Assembly: GCA_023230565.1 (NCBI GenBank)
Contig: JALNXD010000001.1
Coordinates: 124,001 to 188,000 of the forward strand
DNA: 64,000 nucleotides
DNA from: Syntrophales bacterium
GTDB taxonomy: Bacteria > Desulfobacterota > Syntrophia > Syntrophales > UBA2210
Direction: 5' to 3'
This document shows positions 8,069-15,948 of this stretch, one piece after another. How positions within the stretch are numbered: the stretch's first letter is position 1; each line of letters opens with the position of its first letter. Under the pieces are notes generated by a model, which worked only from the letters and a program-made list of their open reading frames with translations, was not told the origin of the DNA and ran no database searches. A program made the translations under genes and the position numbers.

Positions 8069-8437
8069 ATGAAATTGGCAGTCACTTCAACAGGCAAGGA
8101 TCTGTCGAGCAAAGTGGATAAAAGTTTCGGCCGGGCCAAATGGTTCGTAGTTATTGATACATCAACGGGAGCAGTGGAAGCCCACTCAAATGCTCAAAAC
8201 GTTGATGCTTCTCATGGAGCAGGCATTCAAGCTGCCCAGAATATAGCACGCATAGGAGCCGAAGCAGTGCTAACCGGCAATGTCGGGCCGAACGCTTTCC
8301 GTACTTTGGAAGCGGCGTCCATAAAAATTTACCTGTTCGGGAATAACGCAGAAACGGTCGAAGATGCCCTCTCTCTCTGGAAAGAGGGATCTCTTAAAGA
8401 AGTAAATGCGCCTACCCGCGAAGGACATTGGGTATAA
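8069..8437 (+). CDS. NifX/NafY-like cofactor-binding protein (ORP-like)
   Basis: A 122-residue single-domain protein of the dinitrogenase iron-molybdenum cofactor (NifX/NifB C-terminal) family. It shows the usual MKLAVTSTGKDLSSKVDKSFGRA start, NVDASHGAGIQAAQNIA in the middle and AVLTGNVGPNAFRTLEAASIKIY. The family binds metal-sulfur clusters; Desulfovibrio orange protein (ORP), which carries a Mo-Cu-S cluster, is a member and its genes sit beside two MinD/ferredoxin ATPases and an Mrp protein, as here. I start it at ATG 8069, which follows AGAGG; a longer frame from 8012 lacks a binding site. Confidence 0.75.
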   Translation: MKLAVTSTGKDLSSKVDKSFGRAKWFVVIDTSTGAVEAHSNAQNVDASHGAGIQAAQNIARIGAEAVLTGNVGPNAFRTLEAASIKIYLFGNNAETVEDALSLWKEGSLKEVNAPTREGHWV

Positions 8438-8847
8438 ACCGATCTGTTATTAACGTTCATAAAAAAGCTTCAGAGGCACGCGCGCGAATCCGGAGAAATG
8501 AGCGTACACAGACATGCGCCACAACGATAAAGGATGAAACTCGACTCAGCATACGGATTTTTTATGAAGCCGCCGAGGTTGCAACTTGGCAACCAATTCT
8601 GATACCGGGGTTGCAGCATTGCGAGGAAGTTAAAAATGCCGGAAGGTATATACCGGTGAATCAGAAGAGAAATTAATTCTTAAACTTCTCAGTTTAGATG
8701 GCATAATTCTTGAGTACATCCTATCCGTATGTTCAACCAGGGCCAGGGCCACATGAACTGCTGAGAGAAGGAAAAATGTGAAAACAGCAATAGCACGCTG
8801 AGGTTATCGAAAGAATAGACATGCTGAAAAACGAAAGACGAAAAAAT
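8438..8847. other. Gene-poor gap holding a vestigial copy of the next gene's start
   Basis: No convincing gene was found. At 8778-8801 GTG AAA ACA GCA ATA GCA CGC TGA follows GAAGGAAAAAT and closely matches the true start of the next gene at 8848, 70 bases later. An 82-codon frame at 8428-8676 starts with TTG inside the previous gene and looks spurious. Confidence 0.4.
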
Positions 8848-9729
8848 ATGAAAATAGCAATAGCAAGCGGCAAGGGAGGAACAGGAAAAACAACAATTGC
8901 CACAAATTTGGCCTTATCAGCATCTGGGAGGGGTGAAAAAATCGTACTCGCAGATTGTGATGTGGAGGAACCGAATTGTCACCTGTTTCTCGATCCCGTG
9001 ATAACTTCATCCGAACCGGTGGCAGTTCAGAAACCGGAAGTAATTGAATCTCTTTGCACAGGATGCGGCTTGTGCGGTGAAGTATGTGAATACAATGCAA
9101 TCGCTGTGATAAAGAAAAAAGTGCTTATTTTTCCAGAACTTTGTCACAGTTGCGGAGCATGCAGTATTCTCTGCCCCGAAAATGCCGTTACAGAGACGCC
9201 GAGGAACATCGGAATTCTCGAAAAAGGGACCGCAAATGGTATATCATTTATTCAGGGACTGCTCAATATCGGCGAATTAATGTCGCCTGCAGTAATCAGT
9301 GCGGTAAGAAAGGCTGCAGGTTCAGAAGGTCATATCATTGTTGACGCACCTCCGGGAACTTCCTGTCCCGTGATAGAAGCGGTGAAAGAAAACGACTTTG
9401 TTATTTTGGTTTCAGAACCGACTCCTTTCGGTCTTCACGATCTGACGCTTGCAGTAGGTATGGTGAGGCAACTGGAACTTCCCTTTGCTGTAGCACTTAA
9501 CCGCTGTGATATTGGAACGGATGAGCTGAAAAATTACTGCATCTCTGAAGGTATCGATATCATATTTGAACTACCCGATGATCGCCGGATTGCCGAAGCC
9601 TATTCCAGAGGAGAAATGATTATAAAAACCCTGCCGGAATACCGGAACCTTTTCGAATCATGCTGGAATGAAGTAATCGACCGGGTTGTTGAAAAAGATG
9701 GAATTGGACGGAGGGTTACTGAAGGATGA
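8848..9729 (+). CDS. MinD-superfamily ATPase with inserted 2[4Fe-4S] ferredoxin domain (first)
   Basis: A 293-residue P-loop ATPase of the MinD/ParA superfamily with a deviant Walker A (GKGGTGKTT at residues 8-16) and a bacterial ferredoxin insert around residues 60-110. The insert has two clusters of cysteines: CTGCGLCGEVC and CHSCGACSILC. The remainder has VDAPPGTSCPV, the Walker B-like region. Such proteins occur in pairs next to NifX-like proteins, including the ORP system of Desulfovibrio, where they are thought to assemble or position the metal-sulfur protein. The start at 8848 (MKIAIASGKGG) matches the family; an ATG at 8821 is in frame but extends beyond it. The stop overlaps the next start (ATGA). 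Confidence 0.85.
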   Translation: MKIAIASGKGGTGKTTIATNLALSASGRGEKIVLADCDVEEPNCHLFLDPVITSSEPVAVQKPEVIESLCTGCGLCGEVCEYNAIAVIKKKVLIFPELCHSCGACSILCPENAVTETPRNIGILEKGTANGISFIQGLLNIGELMSPAVISAVRKAAGSEGHIIVDAPPGTSCPVIEAVKENDFVILVSEPTPFGLHDLTLAVGMVRQLELPFAVALNRCDIGTDELKNYCISEGIDIIFELPDDRRIAEAYSRGEMIIKTLPEYRNLFESCWNEVIDRVVEKDGIGRRVTEG

Positions 9730-10631
9730 AAGAAATAGTAATAATCAGCGGGAAAGGGGGCACGGGAAAAACAAGCATAATAGCTTCCTTTGCAGCTCTC
9801 GCACAAAATAAGGTTATTGCCGACTGTGATGTAGATGCAGCAGACCTTCATCTCGTTCTGAACCCCTCGATAGAGCACCGCGAAGATTTCAGCGGAGGAA
9901 AAAAGGCACGGATAGTAGAAGACTTGTGCATTGCCTGCAGTGAGTGTATCGATACTTGCCGATTTGATGCCATATCCTGCGGCCCTGGCAAAGAAAAAGG
10001 CGGCGAGCATATTCCTTCAGTGAACCCGATTTACTGCGAGGGATGCGGGCTCTGTGGACGCATTTGCCCTGCCGAAGCAATTCTCCTTGAACCGAGAGTA
10101 AACGGCGAGCTTTTCATCTCGTCAACAAAATACGGTCCAATGGTGCATGCCCGTTTAGGTATTGCCGAAGGAAACTCAGGGAAACTGGTAAGTCTGGTTC
10201 GGGAAAAGGCCCGTGAAATCGCATTTGAAAAAGCTTTGGATTATGTTCTCGTCGACGGATCCCCCGGAATCGGCTGTCCTGTGATTGCATCAATTACCGG
10301 CGCGGATCTTGTCCTGGTTGTAACAGAACCTACTCTTTCCGGGAAACACGATCTTTCAAGAGTCACCCAACTGGCCAGACATTTTCGAATCCCTGCTGTG
10401 GTATGTATCAACAAATGGGATTTGAATCCTGAAATCGCCGGATCAATAGAAAAAGAATCAGCACTTCAGGATTTCACAGTGGCCGGCCGTGTTCGATATG
10501 ATAAAGCAATTACAGAAGCTCAAATCAAAAGAACAACAGTTATTGAATATACTGATGAAGGAGCCTCTTTGGATATAAAAGCCCTTTGGCGGGCAATAAG
10601 GCAATCCCTTCATGTAAGTAACGGAAAATAA
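9726..10631 (+). CDS. MinD-superfamily ATPase with inserted 2[4Fe-4S] ferredoxin domain (second)
   Basis: The second of the ATPase pair, 301 residues, starting in a four-base overlap with the first. It has the deviant Walker A GKGGTGKTS at residues 9-17, a DCDVDAADLHL segment, and a ferredoxin insert with CIACSECIDTCRF and CEGCGLCGRICP motifs. DGSPGIGCPVIAS matches the Walker B region. The two proteins are similar in layout and probably form a heterodimer that couples ATP hydrolysis to electron transfer or cluster assembly; this is inferred from the ORP and related loci. Confidence 0.85.
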   Translation: MKEIVIISGKGGTGKTSIIASFAALAQNKVIADCDVDAADLHLVLNPSIEHREDFSGGKKARIVEDLCIACSECIDTCRFDAISCGPGKEKGGEHIPSVNPIYCEGCGLCGRICPAEAILLEPRVNGELFISSTKYGPMVHARLGIAEGNSGKLVSLVREKAREIAFEKALDYVLVDGSPGIGCPVIASITGADLVLVVTEPTLSGKHDLSRVTQLARHFRIPAVVCINKWDLNPEIAGSIEKESALQDFTVAGRVRYDKAITEAQIKRTTVIEYTDEGASLDIKALWRAIRQSLHVSNGK

Positions 10632-10702
10632 CCCGTCTTAAATTGAAATGTATCGCGAACTAATGTAAAAAAGAATGGCTATATGCCGAAAGGAGATACT
10701 AT

Positions 10703-11962
10703 ATGAGCAGCAAGGAAAACAATCAGCAAGACCCCGGCAAAAACACTCCGCCGGCCGATGACCAAAAACTGAAAAACTATACGGAAAGTCAGCTTTTAAC
10801 ACGCCGCATGGATGAAATACAAAATAAAATAATGGTCCTCTCCGGCAAAGGCGGAGTGGGAAAGAGTACAGTGGCGGCCAATATTGCGGTTACCCTTGCA
10901 ATGGAAGGGAAAAAGGTGGGTCTTCTCGACACGGACTTCCATGGTCCGAGCATCCCGACTCTGCTTAATTTAGATGGAAAGCGACCGAGTAGTGACGGTA
11001 CGTCCATTTACCCGATTGAATACCTGGAAGGCGTTAAAGTAATGTCAATAGGATTCCTCGTACCAAACCGTGATGATGCAGTGATCTGGAGAGGTCCGAT
11101 GAAGATGAATGTAATAAAACAGCTGCTCTCTGACGTAAATTGGGGGAAACTGGATTATCTCATCGTTGATTTTCCTCCAGGAACCGGTGATGAACCGCTT
11201 TCCGTCGCTCAGCTGATACCACAAAGTAATGGTGCAGTAATAGTAACTACTCCGCAGGATTTATCCCTTAACGATGTAAGGAAATGTATCAGTTTCTGCA
11301 GACAGGTCAATATTCCAATTCTCGGTGTAATAGAAAACATGAGCGGTCTTGTCTGCCCTAATTGTCACCACCTTATCGATGTTTTCAAATCAGGAGGCGG
11401 ACAAAAAATGGCGGAAGAAATGGGTGTTCCTTTTCTGGGGACAATACCTATCGACCCGAATATCGTCGAGGCATCGGACAAGGGGATGCCATTTGTGTAT
11501 CACTATTCTGATTCGGAAGCTGCAACAGCGTTTCGAAATGCCGTTCAGCCTTTATTGGACCTTGAATCGCGAACTGGGTCTGATATGCCTGCACCCCGGG
11601 AAGAGGATACGCCCGGTAACGCGACAAGAATTGCCATTCCTGTGGTCCAGGGCCGCCTCAGCCCGCATTTCGGTCATTGTGATGAATTCGCTATCTTCGA
11701 CGTCGATTTGGAAAAAAAAGAAATTCTTTCGGAAAAAGCATTAGAAGCACCTCCTCACGAACCCGGTCTCCTGCCGCGCTGGCTGGGCGAAAATAATGTA
11801 AATATAATCATCGCCGGGGGAATGGGATCGCGCGCCCGTGATCTTTTTGCCGAACAAGGTATATCCGTTTCCGTAGGAGCCCCATCGGATACACCTGCGA
11901 ATATTATTCAAACATTTATGGAAGGAACTTTGGTTTTAGGAGACAATGTCTGCGATCACTGA
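10703..11962 (+). CDS. Mrp/NBP35-type Fe-S carrier ATPase fused to a NifX-like domain
   Basis: A 419-residue two-domain protein. Residues about 40-290 form an Mrp/ApbC/NBP35 ATPase with GKGGVGKST (48-56), DTDFHGPSIPTLL, DFPPGTGDEPLS and a CPNC pair near residue 217 that should bind a bridging [4Fe-4S] cluster at the dimer interface. From about residue 305 a second domain of the NifX/NifB C-terminal family begins (RIAIPVVQGRLSPHFGHCDEF). Fe-S carriers of this class deliver clusters to target proteins. The fused cofactor-binding domain fits the neighbouring free NifX-like protein. A good AAAGGAG site precedes the start. The end overlaps the start of the NifU-type gene. Confidence 0.85.
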   Translation: MSSKENNQQDPGKNTPPADDQKLKNYTESQLLTRRMDEIQNKIMVLSGKGGVGKSTVAANIAVTLAMEGKKVGLLDTDFHGPSIPTLLNLDGKRPSSDGTSIYPIEYLEGVKVMSIGFLVPNRDDAVIWRGPMKMNVIKQLLSDVNWGKLDYLIVDFPPGTGDEPLSVAQLIPQSNGAVIVTTPQDLSLNDVRKCISFCRQVNIPILGVIENMSGLVCPNCHHLIDVFKSGGGQKMAEEMGVPFLGTIPIDPNIVEASDKGMPFVYHYSDSEAATAFRNAVQPLLDLESRTGSDMPAPREEDTPGNATRIAIPVVQGRLSPHFGHCDEFAIFDVDLEKKEILSEKALEAPPHEPGLLPRWLGENNVNIIIAGGMGSRARDLFAEQGISVSVGAPSDTPANIIQTFMEGTLVLGDNVCDH

Positions 11963-12428
11963 TATATCATCTATGACTGACCAGGAAATAATTGAAGCTC
12001 TTTTAGGAATGGCTTACGAAAAGGCAATTGAAATCTACTCGAAGCCTCTGGTTGAAGGTGGCCTCAATCCCAGGCATTACGGAAGTATAGCAAATCCTGA
12101 TGGATATGCCGTAGTAACAGGCACGTGAGGAGATACTGTACAAATCTTCCTTCGGGAAAGGGAGAAAATAATCGAGGATGCAAAATTTTCTACAGACGGG
12201 TGCATGTTTACTGCGGCTGCAGCTGAAACGGCCGTGGGAATGAGCATAGGGAAAACAATAAGAGAGTGCCTCCTTATTAACGAAAGCACGATCCTTGCGA
12301 AACTTCCCAATATTCCGGAAGACCACAGGCATTGTGCGCTTCTGGCGGCCATGACATTTCAAAAGGCATTGAGCAAGTGTATCAAAACTGTAAAAGAGCG
12401 CGTACCGGAAAGGAGGAGAAATGTCTGA
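11946..12428 (+). CDS. NifU/IscU-type Fe-S scaffold with in-frame TGA, probable selenoprotein
   Basis: Reading through one TGA (12126-12128) gives a 160-residue NifU_N/IscU-type scaffold. The TGA is codon 61 in VVTGT-U-GDTVQIFL, exactly where the family has its first cluster-ligand cysteine (normally CGD). The other two ligand cysteines are kept: Cys86 in TDGC and Cys130 in HRHCALLAA, with IscU-like spacing. The frame is intact on both sides, has AGGAG before the start, overlaps Mrp upstream and overlaps the next gene by ATGTCTGA, so it is not a decaying gene. A SECIS-like hairpin follows the TGA. If Sec is inserted, the cluster would be held by one selenolate and two thiolates. Alternatives are a Cys-to-stop sequencing error or a truncated 60-residue product. 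Confidence 0.8.
12126..12164 (+). promoter_or_regulatory. UGA codon plus bacterial SECIS-like hairpin
   Basis: Downstream of the TGA, CTTCCTT (12146-12152) pairs with AAGGGAG (12158-12164) in a seven-pair stem, including one G-U, around a five-base loop CGGGA. A G is the second loop base and lies 26 bases after the TGA. Both points fit the known bacterial SECIS rule: a short stem-loop inside the coding region with a G among the first two loop bases at 16 to 37 bases from UGA. It should recruit SelB during translation. Confidence 0.7.
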
Positions 12429-13386
12429 TATTACTGAAGTTGATAAAATTGAAATCATAACTCTGCAGGACAACTATATCGATGTCAGTGCAATCGACTC
12501 AAATGCGATAGTTGCAAGGGCTTTACCGATCCGCGACGGAGAAATCAAAAATTCCATTCAGGCAGAGCACGGGTTTTCAGCAATAGTGAAAACTACAAAA
12601 AATGGTTTAACCAGGAGCATGCTATTCGATTTCGGCTTTTCATCATCGGGTGCCGCATACAATGCAAGAGCCCTGGGATTATCTATGGCAGATATAGAGG
12701 TAATGGCTTTATCGCACGGCCACAGCGATCATACGGGTGGAATTGAAGAACTCACCCGGATGGTCGGGCGAAAAGGAATAGAACTTGTAGTTCATCCTGT
12801 TGCGTTTGAATATCCACGCTATATCAAACCCGCTGAAAATCTAAAGCTATTTTTTCCCCGATTACGCCGTGAAGATATAGCATCAGCCGGTGCCACTCTT
12901 ATCGAAACCAGAAACCCGTTAAAACTTCTTGATGGCCAGGCACTGTTTCTGGGTGAAATAGAAAGAATCACCAGTTTCGAAAGAGGTTACCCTATCGCAT
13001 ATAGAGAAAAAGACGGAAAAGAGATATGGGATCCTATTGAAGACGATAGCGCTCTCGCACTTCATCTTGCAGGCAAGGGGCTTATCATACTGTCAGGATG
13101 CGCCCATTCAGGAATTGTCAATACAGTGAAATACGCTCAAAAGATAACAGGTATTGAGCACGTGCACGTAGTAATGGGTGGATTCCACCTCTCCGGTCCA
13201 CTTTTCGAACCGATCATCGAAAATACAACGGAAGAAATCAAAAGCATAAATCCCGACTTTGTGATTCCTTGTCATTGTACGGGAAGAGCCGCTATGATGC
13301 ATTTTGAAAGGAAAATGCCGGAAAAATTCATTCTAAATATGAGCGGAACGAAACTTACTTTCAAGGCAGAAACAATGCACCTTTAA
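12421..13386 (+). CDS. Metallo-beta-lactamase-fold protein of the MJ0936/methanopterin-synthase-like family
   Basis: A 321-residue metallo-beta-lactamase-fold protein related to the group often annotated as 7,8-dihydropterin-6-methyl-4-(beta-D-ribofuranosyl)aminobenzene 5'-phosphate synthase (COG1237). The metal motif is SHGHSDHTGG, with further ligands likely in GCAHSGIVN and the C-terminal PCHCTGRAA. The physiological substrate of these bacterial members is not known. The gene begins inside the end of the scaffold gene behind AGGAGG, so it belongs to the same operon and may act in the same metal-cluster system. Confidence 0.8.
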   Translation: MSDITEVDKIEIITLQDNYIDVSAIDSNAIVARALPIRDGEIKNSIQAEHGFSAIVKTTKNGLTRSMLFDFGFSSSGAAYNARALGLSMADIEVMALSHGHSDHTGGIEELTRMVGRKGIELVVHPVAFEYPRYIKPAENLKLFFPRLRREDIASAGATLIETRNPLKLLDGQALFLGEIERITSFERGYPIAYREKDGKEIWDPIEDDSALALHLAGKGLIILSGCAHSGIVNTVKYAQKITGIEHVHVVMGGFHLSGPLFEPIIENTTEEIKSINPDFVIPCHCTGRAAMMHFERKMPEKFILNMSGTKLTFKAETMHL

Positions 13387-13584
13387 ATTTAACTGATTGG
13401 CTTTTTCCCGCCGAGCTATACAGGTGCTGAAAAAGGGCATTTAAATGAAATGTAGAAATCACTTTTTAATGAATACCAGGCTCAGGGCTTCCCTTTCGGC
13501 AAAATAGTGCCGTTTGAATTTCTCCTTCTGCATCCAATCTGAAGAAAAAGTGTTTTTCTAATTGATCTCATACTCAAAGGCTTT

Positions 13585-15585
13585 ATGGATCATAAAATTC
13601 AAACGTTGTGCGATCTCTTTCACCGACAGGCTTTGCGCTGCGGCAGTGGAGATGTGTTTCTTTCGGCAAAATTCGACCATGATGGAAACGCTTCTTCAAC
13701 CTATATAAATTGGACGTGGAAAGCTGCGCGCGATCAGGTTATCGATCTTGCCGGTGGTCTTATTATTCTTGGTGCAAAGAAAAAAGACAGAATTGCTCTT
13801 TTTTCCGAAAGCCGTCCGCGCTGGATTGTTGCGGATCAGGCAATTCAGGCTGCAGGCTGCATAGGAGTGACTCTTTGCCCGGCTTTGGCCCAGGAAGAAC
13901 TGGCCTTTTGTATCGGGGACAGTGCATCTTCGATTGTAATTGTTTCAACAGCGGATAAGGCATCCATGGCTCTCGAAATCCGAATGCACACACAGAAAGA
14001 TCTAATAGTGATAATAATGGGACCCTGGGAGGGAGCAAAGCCTGAAGGACTCTATACTTTTTCTGATGTGATGAAGATGGGACGCCCCGAAAGAAAAAAA
14101 GTTGAAGAGCTCATAGCTGCCGTCAAACCTGATGATGTGGCTTCAATCATATATACCTCAGAAATGGCTGGATATGCAAAAGGCGTCATATTGACCCAGA
14201 AAAACTGGATTGCCGCAATGTACCAGGCATCAAATTCCATCCTGATGAAGCGGCAGAAAAAGAGAGGGCTTCGCCTTACGCATCTTGTACACCTTTCTTT
14301 TTGTCACGCGTACTGCCGTACAATGGATTATCATTTAGGAGGACTTTACCTGGGCGGTATACTTGTATTTGCTGAAAATTACGGAAGATTGGTGAAAAAT
14401 ATTGCTGAAGTCCGCCCTCACGCCATAATCAGCATCCCTGTGGTATACGAAAATATATACAGTACGGTAAAACATACGGCAGAAAAGCAGCCGCTTTTTG
14501 CACGATCACTTTTCAAATGGGCAATGAAAGCAGGGAAAAATTACAGCATTGCGATAGCATCAGGAAAACGAATGTCATTTGCGGAATCCTTAGAATGGGC
14601 GCTGGCACATACTTTTGTGTTTGGCAAAATAAGAAAAAAGACTGGCCTTGAACGGCTTATCGTGGCCTTGTCAGGCGAAGGGCAATTGTCTGAAGAAGCA
14701 GGCCGATTCTTTCGATCGGCGGGTATTCAATTGAGCGAAGTGTATGGGCTCACGGAAACATGTGCCGTCCTTAATTTGAATGAACCCGAATTTATCGGTC
14801 TTCCCGAAAAAAATCCCGGTTCGTGGAAAATTAGAATGGTAGAATGGCTTACCGATATTTTTGTGAAAGAACGCGCACAGGGGAAGAACCCCTTCAGGAA
14901 TCCTGTGAAGACGATAAAATTTTTAATCTCATATCGCACTGTCGGCCATCATCTGAGAATGAAACCGGATACAGTGGGAAATCCGGCAGTCTTTACAAAA
15001 GAAACTATCGCTCCCGATGGAGAGATATTGGTAAAAGGACCACAGGTGTTCGGAGGATACTGGAATCGTAAGAAAGATTCCGAAGATGCTTTTACAAAGG
15101 ATGGCTGGTTCAAGACGGGCGATTTAGGTGAATTGAATGCAGATGGATATTTGACCATAAAGGGAAGCAAGAAAGAGCTATTTGTTTCTTTAAGCGGCAA
15201 ACACATTGCGCCCCAGCCAATCGAGACTGCGCTCACTACCAGACCTTATATTGCCCAGGCCGTACTTACCGGTCAGGGAAGAAACTATCTGACAGTTCTG
15301 ATAGTTCCCGATTTCAGCTGCCTTCAGAACTACGCCGAATCCAGGGGACTTAAGGCCGAGACCAAACAGCAGCTGCTCCGAATCGGAGAGATTCAAGATC
15401 TTCTAAAAAAGAATATTGATGAGGTAAATAGTACCTTGTCCCATCACGAACAGATCAAGTACTGCAGTATTCTTCCCAAATCCCTTTCAGTAGAAGCAGG
15501 AGAATTGGCATCGAATATGACTTTGAAACGCCAGACGATCGAGGAAAAATACAAAGAAGAAATCGAAGCAATGTATAATGACTGA
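13585..15585 (+). CDS. Divergent long-chain acyl-CoA synthetase-like (AMP-forming) protein
   Basis: A 666-residue member of the ANL superfamily, closest in layout to FadD15-type long-chain acyl-CoA synthetases. EVYGLTET (the A5 motif), FGGYW, KTGDLGEL and HIAPQPIE are recognisable. However, the normally invariant ATP-binding loop YTSGTTGxPKG reads YTSEMAGYAKG, the DRxKD-type hinge reads GSKKE, and about 60 extra residues lie between the A5 motif and the glycine-rich segment. It may therefore be a slow, regulatory or altered-function enzyme. The start at ATG 13585 gives the expected N-terminal domain; the binding site is weak. Confidence 0.65.
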   Translation: MDHKIQTLCDLFHRQALRCGSGDVFLSAKFDHDGNASSTYINWTWKAARDQVIDLAGGLIILGAKKKDRIALFSESRPRWIVADQAIQAAGCIGVTLCPALAQEELAFCIGDSASSIVIVSTADKASMALEIRMHTQKDLIVIIMGPWEGAKPEGLYTFSDVMKMGRPERKKVEELIAAVKPDDVASIIYTSEMAGYAKGVILTQKNWIAAMYQASNSILMKRQKKRGLRLTHLVHLSFCHAYCRTMDYHLGGLYLGGILVFAENYGRLVKNIAEVRPHAIISIPVVYENIYSTVKHTAEKQPLFARSLFKWAMKAGKNYSIAIASGKRMSFAESLEWALAHTFVFGKIRKKTGLERLIVALSGEGQLSEEAGRFFRSAGIQLSEVYGLTETCAVLNLNEPEFIGLPEKNPGSWKIRMVEWLTDIFVKERAQGKNPFRNPVKTIKFLISYRTVGHHLRMKPDTVGNPAVFTKETIAPDGEILVKGPQVFGGYWNRKKDSEDAFTKDGWFKTGDLGELNADGYLTIKGSKKELFVSLSGKHIAPQPIETALTTRPYIAQAVLTGQGRNYLTVLIVPDFSCLQNYAESRGLKAETKQQLLRIGEIQDLLKKNIDEVNSTLSHHEQIKYCSILPKSLSVEAGELASNMTLKRQTIEEKYKEEIEAMYND

Positions 15586-15948
15586 AAAAATTATGAAACA
15601 TTTGACAATCGGCAATTAATAATATACGCGTATAATCATTTCCACTAGTTGCGGGAACAGCTTAGCGAGACGCAGTACAGCCGGGTCTGAACCTGACAAA
15701 ACCCTATCCCTGGTGACATAATTCTGCTGTTGTTCTATCAGATGGTTCGATAGTCGCCGAGGTAAAATCACAGGAATGCTTTTGCATTGTATATTGCAAC
15801 GGAAGGTATCAGCATCAGCCTCACTTCTGCTTAACTCTTGTAATCCTTTTTCTTTGTGCAGTAAACTGCTTCGCCGGATCTTCAAAGGGTGAAGGCAGAA
15901 AGAACGGTCCATTATAGTAACTATCATTTAAAACAAAAAGGAGGGAGT
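15586..15948. other. Gene-free stretch upstream of the solute-binding protein gene
   Basis: This 363-base region has no supported gene. It holds a diverged repeat at 15652-15678 and the strong ribosome binding site of the next gene (AAAGGAGGGAG). No clear sigma-70 promoter was found, though one must lie here if the next gene is transcribed alone. Confidence 0.4.
15652..15678 (+). repeat. Short dispersed repeat, copy 2
   Basis: CGGGAACAGCTTAGCGAGAC and the bases after it are a diverged match to 252-277. Function unknown. Confidence 0.25.

Noticed and set aside
8428..8676. 82-codon frame after the NifX-like gene
   Set aside because: It begins with TTG inside the upstream gene, has no binding site and no recognisable protein character.
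8699..8713. Sigma-54-like TGGCA...TTGA before the MinD pair
   Set aside because: ORP genes of Desulfovibrio use sigma-54, but here the key GC of the -12 element is GA, so the match is not good enough.
12126..12128. TGA read as a true stop that breaks a pseudogene
   Set aside because: The frame continues cleanly for 100 codons with both remaining ligand cysteines, the stop sits exactly at a conserved Cys, a SECIS-like hairpin follows, and overlaps with neighbours are intact.
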